64,000 nt of DNA from Nemania diffusa (Eukaryota; Ascomycota; Sordariomycetes; Xylariales; Xylariaceae): the NCBI GenBank assembly GCA_038501195.1, contig JBBPUQ010000009.1:2914001-2978000 (forward strand), in the 5' to 3' direction. Below are positions 36,492-47,785 of this stretch, in pieces; the stretch's first letter is position 1; the number at the start of each line of letters is the position of its first letter. The position numbers were made by a program, and so were the translations under genes. The notes beneath the pieces are model-generated. The model worked only from the letters and a program-made list of their open reading frames with translations. It was not told the DNA's origin and did not search any database.

Positions 36492-37424
36492 TTCTCTTGA
36501 GAGGTTTGCTTGAGCTCTATGACAATAGAGTCAGGTCACTAACCTGATGATGCGCCGCGATCAATTGTAGGCAATTTCAGGCACTTAACGGGAGAAATAT
36601 GAATGGCCACACTTTGACGTTTTAACCTTTCTAGTGGCGCTTAATAGAAAGGCTACCGGTGAAGGTTAAGGGCCAGGCGAAAGTTATATATACGTATGCG
36701 TGTCAAGAAGCGTGATCTGCCCCAAGAGTGAGTAGGCAGATAGGCAGATAGGCAACAAACGCTATCTGAAAGTTTCGTGTGGGTTCGGGTCCAAGAATGC
36801 TTCTAAAGTGACTCATCAAATAAAAGGGACTGGACGGCCCGAGGAATATCTAGACTAGACTAGGAAGATAATAAAAACAAAAATAAAAATAAAAACAATA
36901 CAGTGGCGAATAAACGCGCTATTCAGCAATCGTAGAAGATAGGCAAATTATGATTAAGGTGTCACCTGAAACAGTACCGATATAGGTAGCCTCAAGGAGC
37001 CAACTGTGAAGTCACTCTCGCTGCAATTAGAACTAAGCACGATGCCACTCTGGGAGAGACGTCAGGTCGGCAGTCTACTGAGTTCTCGGTTGAAGTCGCT
37101 AGAGGGGTGAGGAATGTATGGGAGAAGTCGAGGGTGGGTCATTAGATCAACTAAGTGGTCACATGAGTTCGCGGTCACGGCACGTCACGTCGTAAGCGTG
37201 TCCTGTTTCAATTCGATAACAAGGCCCTTGCCAATAGTAAACAGACGGACCACATCCCACCAGCCACATTTAGGCCCCACCATCTAGATAGCACAGATCC
37301 CCGCCACAACCTACCCACCTACCTAAGGAGGTTAGGCCCGACCCCACTGTAGCTCGCATGCTCTCCAAGTTTCCGAATCGGAGCTTCTATGAAGAAGTCG
37401 ACTGTATCATGACCAATTGGCAAG
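36492..37424. promoter_or_regulatory. Divergent promoter region of membrane protein and threonyl-tRNA synthetase genes
   Basis: These 933 bp hold no gene. AGGCAGAT is repeated three times around 36734-36752. CACGTCACGTCGT near 37183-37195 contains a CRE/ATF-like TCACGTC core. Both are possible regulatory sites but unproven. Confidence 0.4.
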
Positions 37425-38918
37425 ATGCTGTCTGGAAGGGCAGTAGCCGCCTACGTTTTCCATTATACTCGAAATAAATTACATCGGATACCTTTTCCTA
37501 AATATTCCACTCGATTGCTCCTACAACGGAATTGTTCTTCACATGCGACCGCAACTCGTCTACTCCCATCTCCAGATCACAGACAGCTCGCCGTACAACA
37601 AGAACTATTCACAACGTCCATCTATAGCCCAGGCTCTCCGATTCTCCTTCCCAGCGGCGCCCGAATATTCAATCGCCTCGTCGATTTTTTGCGCCAGCAA
37701 TACACTCGCTATGGTTTCGACGAGGTCATCACCCCGACTATTTACAAGAAAGCTCTGTGGAAGAAGTCCGGGCACCTGGAAAATTACAGCGATGACATGT
37801 TCACGGTGACAAGCACGTCGCCGGCGCGCAGCGACGTGGCCCAAGGCGGCGAGGAGGATGAATACGGCCTCAAGCCCATGAATTGCCCCGGCCACTGCCT
37901 CATTTTCGCATCACAACGGCACAGCTATCGAGACCTTCCTATTCGATACGCCGATTTCTCCCCCCTCCACCGAAACGAGCTCTCGGGCGCCCTGAGTGGA
38001 TTGACCCGGGTACGACGCTTCCACCAAGATGATGGGCACATTTTCTGCAGGCCGTCGCAGATCGAAGAGGAGATACGGAAAACCCTAGATTTCGTGCGCG
38101 TCGTCTATTCTACCTTCAACCTCGGGCCCTACAGATTAACTCTGTCGACGCGGCCGGCAGATCATTATATAGGAACGGAAGAAGAGTGGGCGACTGCCGA
38201 AGGTGCGTTGAAGAGAGCGCTAGTCGCATCTGAACAGGACTGGACAATCAATGAGGGAGACGGTGCCTTCTATGGCCCCAAGATCGACATCATCTTACAG
38301 GATTCCGACGGGAAAGAGCATCAGACTGCAACTATCCAGCTTGATTTTCAACTCCCAAAGCGATTCGAGTTAGAATATATAGCCCCAGCCCCTGAATACG
38401 AGCAGCGTGGTGAGACTACTACGGACCCCGACGCGTTAAACGAAACCGGTCGTGTTACGCCGGTGCTCATCCACCGGGCTGTTCTGGGCTCGGTAGAACG
38501 GTTAATGGCCCTGCTAATTGAGCATTACAATGGGCATTGGCCTTTCTGGTTGAATCCCAAACAGGTTATGATTATCGCTGTCAATGACAGCCAGCCCGTT
38601 TTAGATCATGTCAAGGCAGTCCAAGATGTTCTTATGGGTAGACAAGGTTCGCTGGAAAAGCCAGTGAGCCAGGCAACTAATTTTGTAGTAGACATTGACG
38701 ACCGGCAGGTATCTGTCGGGGCTAAGGTCCGGCAGGCAAACGCAAAGGGCTATAGTGTCATCTTGACAGCTGGACCAAAGCAAATCGATAGTGGCACTAT
38801 CACATGCGACGTGTCGCGCTTAAAGAACAATGGTGGGGCGTCCAGACCAGAACGGATAGAAATGTTGCCCTTGAAATTGCTCGAGTTACTCAAAGCGAAT
38901 GCAGACGCTTATTTATAA
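37425..38918 (+). CDS. MST1: Mitochondrial threonyl-tRNA synthetase
   Basis: A single exon of 497 residues. It charges mitochondrial tRNA-Thr. The N-terminal 40 residues are basic and hydroxylated without acidic residues, as in a mitochondrial presequence. The class II catalytic core is complete: motif 1 around IFNRLVDFLRQQYTRYGFDE, MNCPGHC at 152-158 with the zinc-ligand cysteine, motif 2 around LHRNELSGALSGLTRVRRF, and motif 3 around HRAVLGSVERL. The anticodon-binding domain follows (VMIIAVND to the end). The TGS and editing domains of the cytosolic enzyme are absent, as in yeast Mst1. The ATG at 37425 gives the presequence and is preferred. Confidence 0.95.
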   Translation: MLSGRAVAAYVFHYTRNKLHRIPFPKYSTRLLLQRNCSSHATATRLLPSPDHRQLAVQQELFTTSIYSPGSPILLPSGARIFNRLVDFLRQQYTRYGFDEVITPTIYKKALWKKSGHLENYSDDMFTVTSTSPARSDVAQGGEEDEYGLKPMNCPGHCLIFASQRHSYRDLPIRYADFSPLHRNELSGALSGLTRVRRFHQDDGHIFCRPSQIEEEIRKTLDFVRVVYSTFNLGPYRLTLSTRPADHYIGTEEEWATAEGALKRALVASEQDWTINEGDGAFYGPKIDIILQDSDGKEHQTATIQLDFQLPKRFELEYIAPAPEYEQRGETTTDPDALNETGRVTPVLIHRAVLGSVERLMALLIEHYNGHWPFWLNPKQVMIIAVNDSQPVLDHVKAVQDVLMGRQGSLEKPVSQATNFVVDIDDRQVSVGAKVRQANAKGYSVILTAGPKQIDSGTITCDVSRLKNNGGASRPERIEMLPLKLLELLKANADAYL

Positions 38919-39157
38919 AAATAATGTATAAATAATCACCACTTAATCTCCTCCTAATTGTTAAAGCGAGCTCTAATGTACGAGCACTCCTAAAGTACGC
39001 TTGGTTACGGTTGTAATAAGTAATATTACTCAATAGTACGCTTGGGGTATTATAAGTTCCGTGTAGCAACCGAGTTTAGCTATAGGACAATGTCTGAGAT
39101 TAAACCCATTTCTGCAAAGCATGCTCGGGCTATCGGGTTATGGGATAAGGGCTTCCT

Positions 39158-39822
39158 CTAGTCGTCATCCTCATTTGGCTCCTGGCCTCTGTTGAGCTCT
39201 CTCCTATACGAAATCAAAAGTTAGAAATGACCCCTGATTGCAAAGTCTGGATCACATATACAAGACTGCGGCGCATGCCAAACTATGCGGCATTGAGACG
39301 CCAGAATATAGCCGAATTAAGGAATAAACAATTGCAGAATACGTACAGTCGATCTCGTTCTTCTAGTCTCTCCAGGATCGCTAGTGGCCTTGAAGAGTCA
39401 TTAGCTAAGTGTTTCGTGATCGGGTCAGGCCGAAACATACTCTCTTAACTCGTCGGAGACATGTTCGCCTCGAGCTTCGGCCGCCATGACCAGCTCGCGA
39501 CGTCTCCTTAGCTGAACTTTTATATAGGAAACCGTACGTTTGAGAACGACGCCTTCAGAGCGTCCCTGGCCCTCTAGGCCGGGCACAAGCTCACATAGAC
39601 GATCGAATCCCGCCCGGATAGCCTCACGACGCTTTTGTTCTATGTCGAAGGATCAGCATTGACGACTTCCATATGAGACGAGTGTAGAAGGATATGTTGG
39701 TGGGTACCTGAGGCGATATGGTTTTGCTTTTTCTCCTCCTCTGTCAAACGTGGCTTCTCGTCAGGCCCAAGCCCTTGAGTACTATCCCCGTCTTGCGGGG
39801 ACCTCGATCCATACTCTGCCAT
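39158..39822 (-). CDS. Ino4-like basic helix-loop-helix transcription factor
   Basis: Four minus-strand exons, 39708-39822, 39441-39639, 39347-39388 and 39158-39203, join in frame to 133 residues; the third exon is only 42 bp. Exon 1 ends EEEKKQNHIAS and exon 2 continues EQKRREAIRAGFDRL, the basic region and first helix. The loop ends GRSEGVVLKRTVSYIKVQL, the second helix, followed by a charged tail ending NEDDD. The pattern and small size match Ino4, which pairs with a second bHLH protein to control phospholipid synthesis genes in yeast; in filamentous fungi targets differ and are not inferred here. Skipping the 42-bp exon also leaves an open frame, so the tail could be alternatively spliced. 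It is divergent from the Maf-like gene. Confidence 0.85.
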
Positions 39823-40662
39823 GTGTCCCTGCGGCGGCGAGTATGAATGGAGGGGAAATCTGGGCTGCCTCGTCTCTACTCGCCGAGAAGGGATATGCCA
39901 TATGCAGCAACAATGGCCCCTAAGATTTTATGTCCCCGTGCCGCGATCAATGCACAGAGAGGTACTGCCGTGGTATCGGGCCCGAATACAAAAGGAATTG
40001 AATGCCCTGGGTCTTCGGAATTACATGGTTTAGCATCGCCTAACTCTAAATTAACCGGAGGTCCGGGTACATCAAATCCAGGCACGGGCTTCATATACAG
40101 CAATACTTAGTACCGGTAACTCGAAGGTTGTGGTGATGCATGTGACAATGCTCACTCCACCTGTGCTCAGGTTAGTTTATTAATTCCAGCCTCGAGGGCC
40201 CATGCCGCTAACTAAATCTTACCTAGCGCCCTCTGCTGCCCTTACCTAGTACAGTACCTTGTGCTACCAATGACCTAAGTACGCATAAGGCCCTACATAA
40301 TCTTGCTCTAGGTATAATTACATAATGCTAGTGGGTACCTATCTCTAGCTCTTCCTACCTAGGTAGGTAGGTAGGTAGCGAGTGGCTTTTGGCCGAGCCA
40401 GCGCCTAACTCAAATCAATTAAGCTTAACAGGGGGCCGCTAGCATCCCCCTAGCATTCCCCTAGACTAGTATCCCCATCCTCTCATTGTTCACCTCCTCC
40501 GTCACCGTTAGAAACCACTATCATCATTTAGGCGTCGATCCTAGCCAAGAGGACAATTAGTTACAGATACCTACTCATTGAAGCTATTCCTGCTGCTATC
40601 TCATATTGGTAGTTTTTACGTTTAATTCTCGACGTCCTACCAAGAACGCCAGACAATTCAGC
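39823..40662. promoter_or_regulatory. Divergent promoter region with GGTA microsatellite
   Basis: These 840 bp separate the bHLH and Maf-like genes. CCTACCTAGGTAGGTAGGTAGG at about 40355-40376 is a short GGTA repeat with a palindromic start. Related AGGTACCTA palindromes occur near 17413-17433 and 26030. No gene is called; open frames here are shadows. Confidence 0.45.
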
Positions 40663-41598
40663 ATGGAGAAATCACAACCCCTTTCCTCAGACGACGTTCC
40701 GTCCGATCCGCCACCAGCCTACGTACCGTCTGCGAAAGAGCATGGCCTTCCCATCCGCCAAGCACAACAAGCCCCCCAGCAAGGGCGGCGTCCCCCGCCA
40801 TTCGCCGCCCTCGAACTGCCCATCCTGAAATACATGCGGACGCACCGCGTCATCCTCGCCTCGGCCTCCCCTCGCCGCCGCGCCCTCCTCGCCCAGTTGG
40901 GCCTCCCCAGCATCGAGGTGATCCCCTCCACAAAACCCGAGAACCTGCCCAAGGACCAGATGGGCGCCTTCGAGTACGTGTCGGCCACGGCCCAGCAGAA
41001 GGCGCTCGACGTGTACCAGGCGGCGATAAAGCAGGTGGAGCAGGCGACCGAGGCGCGGGAGAAGGGCGAGGCCGGCGGCGGGGACGCCGCGCTGAAGAAC
41101 GGCGACGGCAGCGGGCCGGCGACGGCGGGGCTCAAGGACCCCGACCTCATCATCGCGGCCGACACGGTGGTCGTGACGCGGGACGGCACGATCCTCGAGA
41201 AGCCGCCCTCGGAGCAGGCCCACAAGCGCATGCTGCGCCACCTCCGGGACACGCGGACGCACCGCGTGCTGACCGCCATCTGCTGCGTCGCGCCCAAGTC
41301 CGACGCGAGCTTCCCGGGCTACGCCATCTCGACCCATATCGAGGAGACGCGGGTCACCTTTGCCAGGGTGAACGATGGGCTGCCGGACGAGGTCATCGAT
41401 GCCTATGTGAAGACGCGCGAGGGCGTCGACAAGGCCGGGGGGTATGCCGTTCAGGGCGTCGGCGGCATGGTGCTCGTGGAGAAGGTCGAGGGGAGCGTAG
41501 ATAATGTGGTGGGATTGCCGGTTAGGCAGTGTCTGCAACTTTGTGAGAAGGTTGTCTTTAAGCAGGATGAGGAGAGCGAGGGGGAAGAGGATGACTAG
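40663..41598 (+). CDS. Maf-like nucleoside triphosphate pyrophosphatase
   Basis: A single exon of 311 residues. The Maf signature SASPRR stands at 67-72 after RVILA. LIIAADTVV contains the catalytic aspartate, EKPPSEQAHKRMLRHL follows as in the family, and DKAGGYAVQG and VDNVVGLPV complete the core. Maf proteins hydrolyse non-canonical or modified nucleoside triphosphates (for example dTTP, UTP or m7GTP) to monophosphate and pyrophosphate and so clean the nucleotide pool. The first 57 residues are Pro/Gln-rich and an acidic tail (ESEGEEDD) ends the protein. Residues about 128-158 are a charged Gly/Ala/Glu insertion. The coding DNA is much richer in G and C than the neighbouring genes. The frame is open further upstream but has no other ATG. 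Confidence 0.93.
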   Translation: MEKSQPLSSDDVPSDPPPAYVPSAKEHGLPIRQAQQAPQQGRRPPPFAALELPILKYMRTHRVILASASPRRRALLAQLGLPSIEVIPSTKPENLPKDQMGAFEYVSATAQQKALDVYQAAIKQVEQATEAREKGEAGGGDAALKNGDGSGPATAGLKDPDLIIAADTVVVTRDGTILEKPPSEQAHKRMLRHLRDTRTHRVLTAICCVAPKSDASFPGYAISTHIEETRVTFARVNDGLPDEVIDAYVKTREGVDKAGGYAVQGVGGMVLVEKVEGSVDNVVGLPVRQCLQLCEKVVFKQDEESEGEEDD

Positions 41599-42673
41599 AT
41601 ACCTGAGCTCTCGGAGTGTATATGCGTAAGCAGGAAAAAGTTATGATTGATATAGCATTTGGAAGAGTATATATAGGCTCTCTTACATAACAAGTAATAA
41701 GCTTTACTAGACATAGACAGCACATAAATGCATGACATATGTATGCAATGTCTTATAGTATTCCGGCGATAAAGCGGACAGGTCATGGTAATGTGTCTAA
41801 TTGCTGACAGGAACGAAACCATTGGGTGTTATAAACTATTTCGCTTGGAAGTGAGAGGGGAGTTAATCGCGTTACTTATCTTGAACAACCCCTCGTGACG
41901 ATTTCTTTACACATTTGCAAGTCGCATTTAAGAAGAACACAGATATTACGTCTCTATGCTGTGTATAATATCAGCATCACTTACACAAGTACAGATGACA
42001 GGTGTTTAGCTAGGCATCCCTAGCCGGAATTAACCTCATATGCTTAACACAGCAAGCCCTGACTTGGTAAGACTAGCTATCGATACCTTCTTGATAGGGT
42101 TACAATCTCATAATTGGTCCGGATCTTCCCATTCACATGAGAGGCTTGGCGTCCGAAAATGTCGGGGCAGCCGAACCTAGAGTCGACTTAGGCCCGGAAT
42201 TTCGGCTACAATTATCCCGAAAGTGGAAGCCATCATGTCGCTCCAAGGCCGGGAAGCCCACTGCGAGTCGAGCGCTAGCCGGGACTTGTCGCCTCTGAGC
42301 ATGGGTTCTCACGATCTAAGCGATCTGGGCGGAGATGCGATCTCACCGTATCCTATGCGTACACACTTGTAGGTAGTCGTGCAGACTCGGTCCCCCCCAT
42401 GGGGTCGAACGGGGGTATTAGTCTCAATGACGCCGACATGTAATCTCGGTAGCTATGCCGAATCCCCAGTAAATGTAACTGCACGTGCATATAAAGGTTT
42501 TCCCGATCGCCCCGCGATATCAGTAGATCGCATTTTCTGTGTCCAGGGGTTTGGTATATAGGCAGCGTCGTATTCCTCCCCCCTCGGGCAACTGGTTCTG
42601 AAGGTTGCAGTCGCAATCCCACTGTCTGGCCGTATCGTATTTGCTAAGATCGTTCCTATATTCTAGAAACGTC
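41599..42673. promoter_or_regulatory. Upstream region of the beta-galactosidase gene
   Basis: About 1.1 kb without a gene. CATATAAAGG at 42488-42497 is a good TATA box about 180 bp before the ATG. CCCCGC at 42510-42515 is an inverse match to the SYGGRG consensus of the carbon repressor CreA, as expected for a sugar-hydrolase gene, but a single site this short can occur by chance. Confidence 0.4.
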
Positions 42674-45600
42674 ATGGTAGGTCTCAGGCATGTGCTAGGC
42701 CTGTTAGGCTTGTCGACATGGGGACTAGGTGTTGCGGCTCAGAGTAATGCGATGGATTGGCCAGTCCATAGCAATGGTCTCACAAATGTCGTAGAATGGT
42801 ACGCTTTAGACTCCCTCGCCTCTCATGAGGCAAAGTTATCTAATATCAGCACATTAGGGACCATTACAGCTTCTATGTCAATGGACAGAGGTTGTTCGTT
42901 TTCTCAGGAGAGGTAGGATAACTTCCGCATATCACACGGGTTCCGTTTACTAACTTTCCTAGTTCCATTATTGGAGATATCCAGTGTAGGAAGATTGCAA
43001 ATTTTCATTTCCCTCCAAAAAGCTAATTGAATTCTAGGCCAGAGTTATGGCGTGACCTTCTAGAGAAAGTGAAAGCAGCTGGGTAAGGAGGACATCAACG
43101 TTTCCTATGACTACCAAAATACTCATGGGTCTAGGTTCAATGCCTTCTCCATCTACAACCACTGGGGCTACCATAATCCTTTGCCTGGAGTCCTAGACTT
43201 TGAGAGCGGAGCACACGATTTCACCGAGATCATGACTCTAGCAAAAGAACTCGGCCTGTACATGATTGTGAGACCTGGTCCTTATATCAACGCCGAAGCA
43301 AATGCAGGCGGTTTTCCCCTATGGGTGACGACAGGCGCATACGGGGCACTCAGAAACAACGACGCGAGATATACGGAAGCATGGACGCCGTACATGACTG
43401 AAATCTCGAAGATATTAGCGCCTCACCTTATCACCAACGGCGGAAACGTGATTCTAGTCCAGGTCGAAAATGAACTAGGTGGGCAGTGGCTAAATACGGC
43501 GGCGAAGACCCCTAATGTGCCAGTACAAGATTATATGGAACTATTAGAGAGCACGGTCCGCGAAAACGGCATCAACGTACCCTTAACTCAGAATTCGCCC
43601 AATATGGTACAAGATCGCGTTGGCCTGTTAGCAGTACAAAAGCTAATAGGTAGCAGAATGACTTCTCCTGGTCAAAGGACTTCTCCAACGCAACGGGCAA
43701 TGTCGACGTTGTGGGCTTAGACAGTTACCCCTCGTGCTGGAGTTGCAACTTGAGCGAATGTACTGGAACGAACGGCCAATATGTTGCCTACGTAAGTCTA
43801 GACTCAAAGCTCTTAACATGTTTCCCCGTCAACTAAAACCTAATAGCAAACTCAAAATTATTACAAGTGAGTCCGGAGCACGAGCGGTACAATTCAAGCT
43901 GGGACACTAACGATATACTCCCAAGCTACTTTACGCTGCAGTCTCCGTAAGTGCCATGCGATACCTCAGCATTCTTTTACTAACAGTATTAGAACACAAC
44001 CTAGCTTCATGCCGGAGTTTCAAGGAGGGTCGTATAATCCATGGGGAGGGCCACAAGGCGGCTGTCCAGGGGATATCGGTGCCGACTTTGCGAATCTATT
44101 TTATCGAAACTTGATCTATCAACGAATTAGCGCGGTTTCCTTATACATGGTGTTCGGCGGAACTTCCTGGGGTTGGCATGCCGCGCCTGTTGTCGGTTAG
44201 TACATCCCAAGGGTTAGAAGATTCTCGATGCTAAATTATTCAAGCGACGAGTTACGATTACTCTTCTCCCGTGTCAGAAAACCGTGCGATTGGTAGCAAG
44301 TACTACGAAACGAAACTTCTTACTCAGTTCACGAGAGGTAAGTCTTACCTTAAGGTTAAGCAGAGCCTATGCTAACGAACCCACAGTGGCAAAGGATCTC
44401 GCTATGACGGATCGCGTTGGAAGTGTAAGATCTCTTGATATTCTAATAGACCTTGGTTTACTCACTATATATAGGGTGCTGGCTATGCGACGAACTCAGC
44501 TATCGCCGTCTCGGAGCTTCTAAACCCAGAGACAGGGGCTAGGTTTTATGTGGCATTACAGTCATATTCGCCATCAGCGACACTGCAGACTTTCCAGCTG
44601 CACGTCAATACCTCACAAGGCCAATGTAAGTCAGCAGTTCTAGTTCTTATGATCCACAAGCGCGCTAACCATGTGCCTAGTAACTGTCCCCCAACACGGC
44701 ACTAATATTACAATCAACGGGCATCAAGCAAAGATTCTAGTTACCGACTTTCAATTCGGGTCTAAGAAACTCCTTTATTCGACCGCGGAGGTTTTGACCT
44801 ACGCGGTCATCGACGGAAAGGAGGTCCTGGCCTTATGGGTTCCGACAGGGGAATCAGGAGAGTTTACCGTCCTAGGCCCCAAATCGGCGAAGGTCACATT
44901 ATGCGAAGGGTGCGCGAATGTCAAATTCTTCCCTGGAAAATCGAATATCACCGTTTCATTTACGCAGAACGCTGGGATGAGCGTGATCGAACTTAGTGAC
45001 GGTTCGAGGGTCGTGCTTCTCGATCGGTCTGCCGCGTATCTCTTCTGGGCACCGAGCTTGACAAGCGATCCTGTATATGATCCCGATTCTACAGGTAAGT
45101 CAAGCCAAATCTCGTATTTTATATATACCATTCTTTTAGCTAACGGAATTCATAGTCTTCGTTCAGGGCCCTTATCTAGTCCGGTCTTCAAGCATTCAAA
45201 AACGCACCCTCGAGCTCACCGGAGATGTTGCTAACGCAACTTCAATCCGAGTGTTCGCACCTAAAACCATTAGCACCCTAACATGGAATGGAGAAGTTTT
45301 GAAAACAACTTCGACTGGAAATGGAGTCGTGACCGCTCAGCTAAAGGGGGCTCCCACGTTTAAACTACCAGCGTTGACGAGCTGGAAGTGCGCTGACAGT
45401 CTCCCGGAAATCCGCAGCGACTACAATGATTCCGGGATTGCTTGGAAAAGTATGTGAACCCTCTAAATATTTTTGCGTGTATTTCTCTGCTAACTGTTCC
45501 TAGCTGCCAACCATACTACTACTTCTAACCCAACTGCTCCCGCCTCAAATAACCCAGTCCTCTACGTCGACGACTATGGAGTGCATGCTGGCTCTCATAT

Positions 45601-47013
45601 ATACAGAGCTACATTCCCAACGACCGAGAAGCCACCTACAGGCGTATCCATCAGTATCACCGGAGGTACTGCGTTCGGATACTCTGTTTGGCTCAACTCT
45701 CACTTCTTTGGCTCGTGGCTAGGATTATCCTACATTGACAAGCAAGCCATACAATTGTCGTTCACGAATGTTACGCTCAACTCCAGCGGGGACAACGTTC
45801 TCGTTGTTCTGATGGACAACTCTGGCCACGACCAGCGCTCAGCAGCTCTCAACCCTCGTGGTATCACGAATGCCACTCTTGTAGGTCCGGGAACCTATTC
45901 CTTCAGCGGATGGAAGATCGCAGGCACAGCTACAACAGACGATGCCCTTCTAGACCCCGTCCGGGGCTTCCTCAACGAGGGTGGCTTGTATGCCGAGCGA
46001 GTCGGAATGCATCTCCCGGGGTGCCCTGATGCGGGCTGGGAAGTGTCCAAGACCGACAGTTCGGTTCTCAGCGTCCAGGGTGCTGGAGTCCGGATCTTCC
46101 GGACCCAGGTTCCGCTAAACATCCCTAGTGGCCTTGACGTGTCGATTTCCTTCCGGCTGACATCCCCGTCCACCGCAAACCATCTGCGGGCCCTCTTATT
46201 CGTTAACGGCTATCAGTATGGTCGTTTCAACCCGTACATCGGAAACCAGATCGACTACCCTGTGCCCAGCGCTACCCACAGGTAAAGTCAGTCAAATAAT
46301 AGCCTCTTGACTTGTTTTACCTGAATTGATCGCAAAAAAACGCTTGTTTGACTGACTTGCCCGAATCTATTGACTGGATTGATCAAGTTAATTGACCAAG
46401 TAACTCAAGCAATGTACATAAAGGGTACAGATTGTAGAAAGCAAGGTAGGTAGGTAGGTGTAAGTAGGTAGGGTGGTTGGTAGGGTGGTTGGTAGGTAAG
46501 GTGGTAGAATGTAGGCTAGGTAGATGTAAGTGGCTAAGTCAGTGGCTAGGTAAGTGGCTGTGTAAATGGCTGAATACGTGGGGTTAAAAACAGGGTGCCA
46601 CCTAGCCTACCTAGGAAAAGAAGGCCTCCTTTTTACCAAAAAACAACAAAAAATATTTTAAAAAAATAAGAAAATTAATTGGAAGTAATTGACAAGTAAC
46701 AAGTCAGGTAAAGAATTATTACTTTATCTGCAATCAATTTAAAACCGATTATTTGGACTGGATTGGGTCAGTTAATTGACAGTCAGTCAAAGTATTACTT
46801 TACCTGTGGGTAGCGCTGCCTGTGCCCCCTGGAATCCTGAACTACAAAGGGAAGAATGTCATTGCTATCACGGTTTGGAGCCAGTCTGCAGATGGTGCTG
46901 AGTTGAATGTTGAGTGGAATACTGAATACATCCACAAGAGCTCGTACAACATGAACTTCGATGGGTCGTACTTACAACCGGGTTGGGACAGTAAGAGACT
47001 AGCATACAAATAA
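42674..47013 (+). pseudogene. lacA: GH35 beta-galactosidase, last exon broken by a MITE
   Basis: Fifteen exons join in frame: 42674-42798, 42858-42912, 42963-42985, 43038-43082, 43135-43606, 43657-43791, 43847-43866, 43926-43946, 43993-44195, 44245-44337, 44387-44424, 44475-44625, 44681-45094, 45156-45449 and 45504 onward. It encodes a secreted enzyme (signal peptide MVGLRHVLGLLGLSTWGLGVAA) that cleaves terminal beta-galactosyl residues of plant polysaccharides and lactose. The acid/base Glu is in VENELGG (about residue 196) and the nucleophile in PEFQGG (about 307). A 552-bp element at 46267-46818 interrupts exon 15; translation then stops at 46283-46285 after 956 residues. Without the insert and one copy of its 8-bp duplication the frame runs to 47013 and 1012 residues, the normal family length. 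So about 60 C-terminal residues of a beta-sandwich domain are lost. No other lesion is visible, and a shortened protein might still be made. Confidence 0.88.
46267..46818. mobile_element. hAT-type MITE (552 bp) inserted in the beta-galactosidase gene
   Basis: The element begins CAGCGCTACCC and ends GGGTAGCGCTG; the perfect terminal inverted repeat is 22 bp long. CCTGTGCC flanks it on both sides (46259-46266 and 46819-46826), an 8-bp target duplication as made by hAT transposases. It has no coding capacity. Inside are GGTAGGTAGG/GGTGGTT tandem motifs (about 46444-46510), TGGCTAAGT/TGGCTAGGT motifs (46530-46570) and TTGACTGG/AATTGAC motifs near both ends. Its ends differ from those of the MITE at 16847, so the window holds two families. 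Confidence 0.93.
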
Positions 47014-47785
47014 GACATCGGGTTAGTTGTATAGAGAGAAATAAGTCTTAATTTTAAAGCTATTGCGCCATTTAGTAATACTCCAAGCTTCAAAGTGCTC
47101 GTTTTAAAGTGGTCACACTAATATTACAATTCCCCTTGCTCGTTCAACCGAACGTTTGAAGATATCGACATATAAAGCTGTAGTAGTCACAGTCGCACCT
47201 TATTAAGTTGTTAGATGTAGGAGATACTTTCCGCAGTGCAGTCATTGATAGTCTCGTGTAGCTATGACTTAGTAGAGCTTCTGAGGTTTCAAGCTGAAAC
47301 AGCCTTTGTCTATCTAGTGTGGATATATCGCCGCATCTACAGACATTCAGCAACAGATTATAATAAAGACTGGTGTGGTTTAGTTGACAGAGTGATTTTT
47401 ATGCTTCGAGGTCTGCCACATCGTGTCGTGGATTCCTACACGTGCACCTGTGCGTTGGCATTCCAGGTTCGTTCAACCAACCAAAAGGAAAAGATAGTGA
47501 TTCTCTCTATGAATCCTAGGTGACCTATATGATATGTCAATATCGTGAAAGCACATCTCTTGCCTCAGGTTACCTCCTGGTAAACGTGTTCATATTTGCA
47601 GGCAGTAGAAATAGAGAACAAGTTTGCAATACAAGTATAAAATCCATGAGAGCCCGCAATGGTTAACAGTAAATCAGCCACACACACTTCTCACCGAACA
47701 CATCCAAGTACCCAACTATACAAGATATCACAGCCATTCTCTACAACACTACAAGTTCCTTACAACAGAATTCGCACTTTCAACC
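47014..47785. other. Intergenic region
   Basis: About 770 bp. Open frames at 47144-47353 and 47236-47523 have no family character. The frame of the next gene is open upstream of its ATG but contains no earlier ATG. Confidence 0.55.

Noticed and set aside
39601..39640. GATCGAATCCCGCC resembling a tRNA T-arm
   Set aside because: It lies inside the bHLH coding exon on the other strand and no acceptor or D-arm partner exists. No tRNA was found anywhere in the window.
40687..41538. 283-residue minus-strand frame opposite the Maf-like gene
   Set aside because: It is a shadow frame caused by the high GC content and codon bias of the plus-strand gene.
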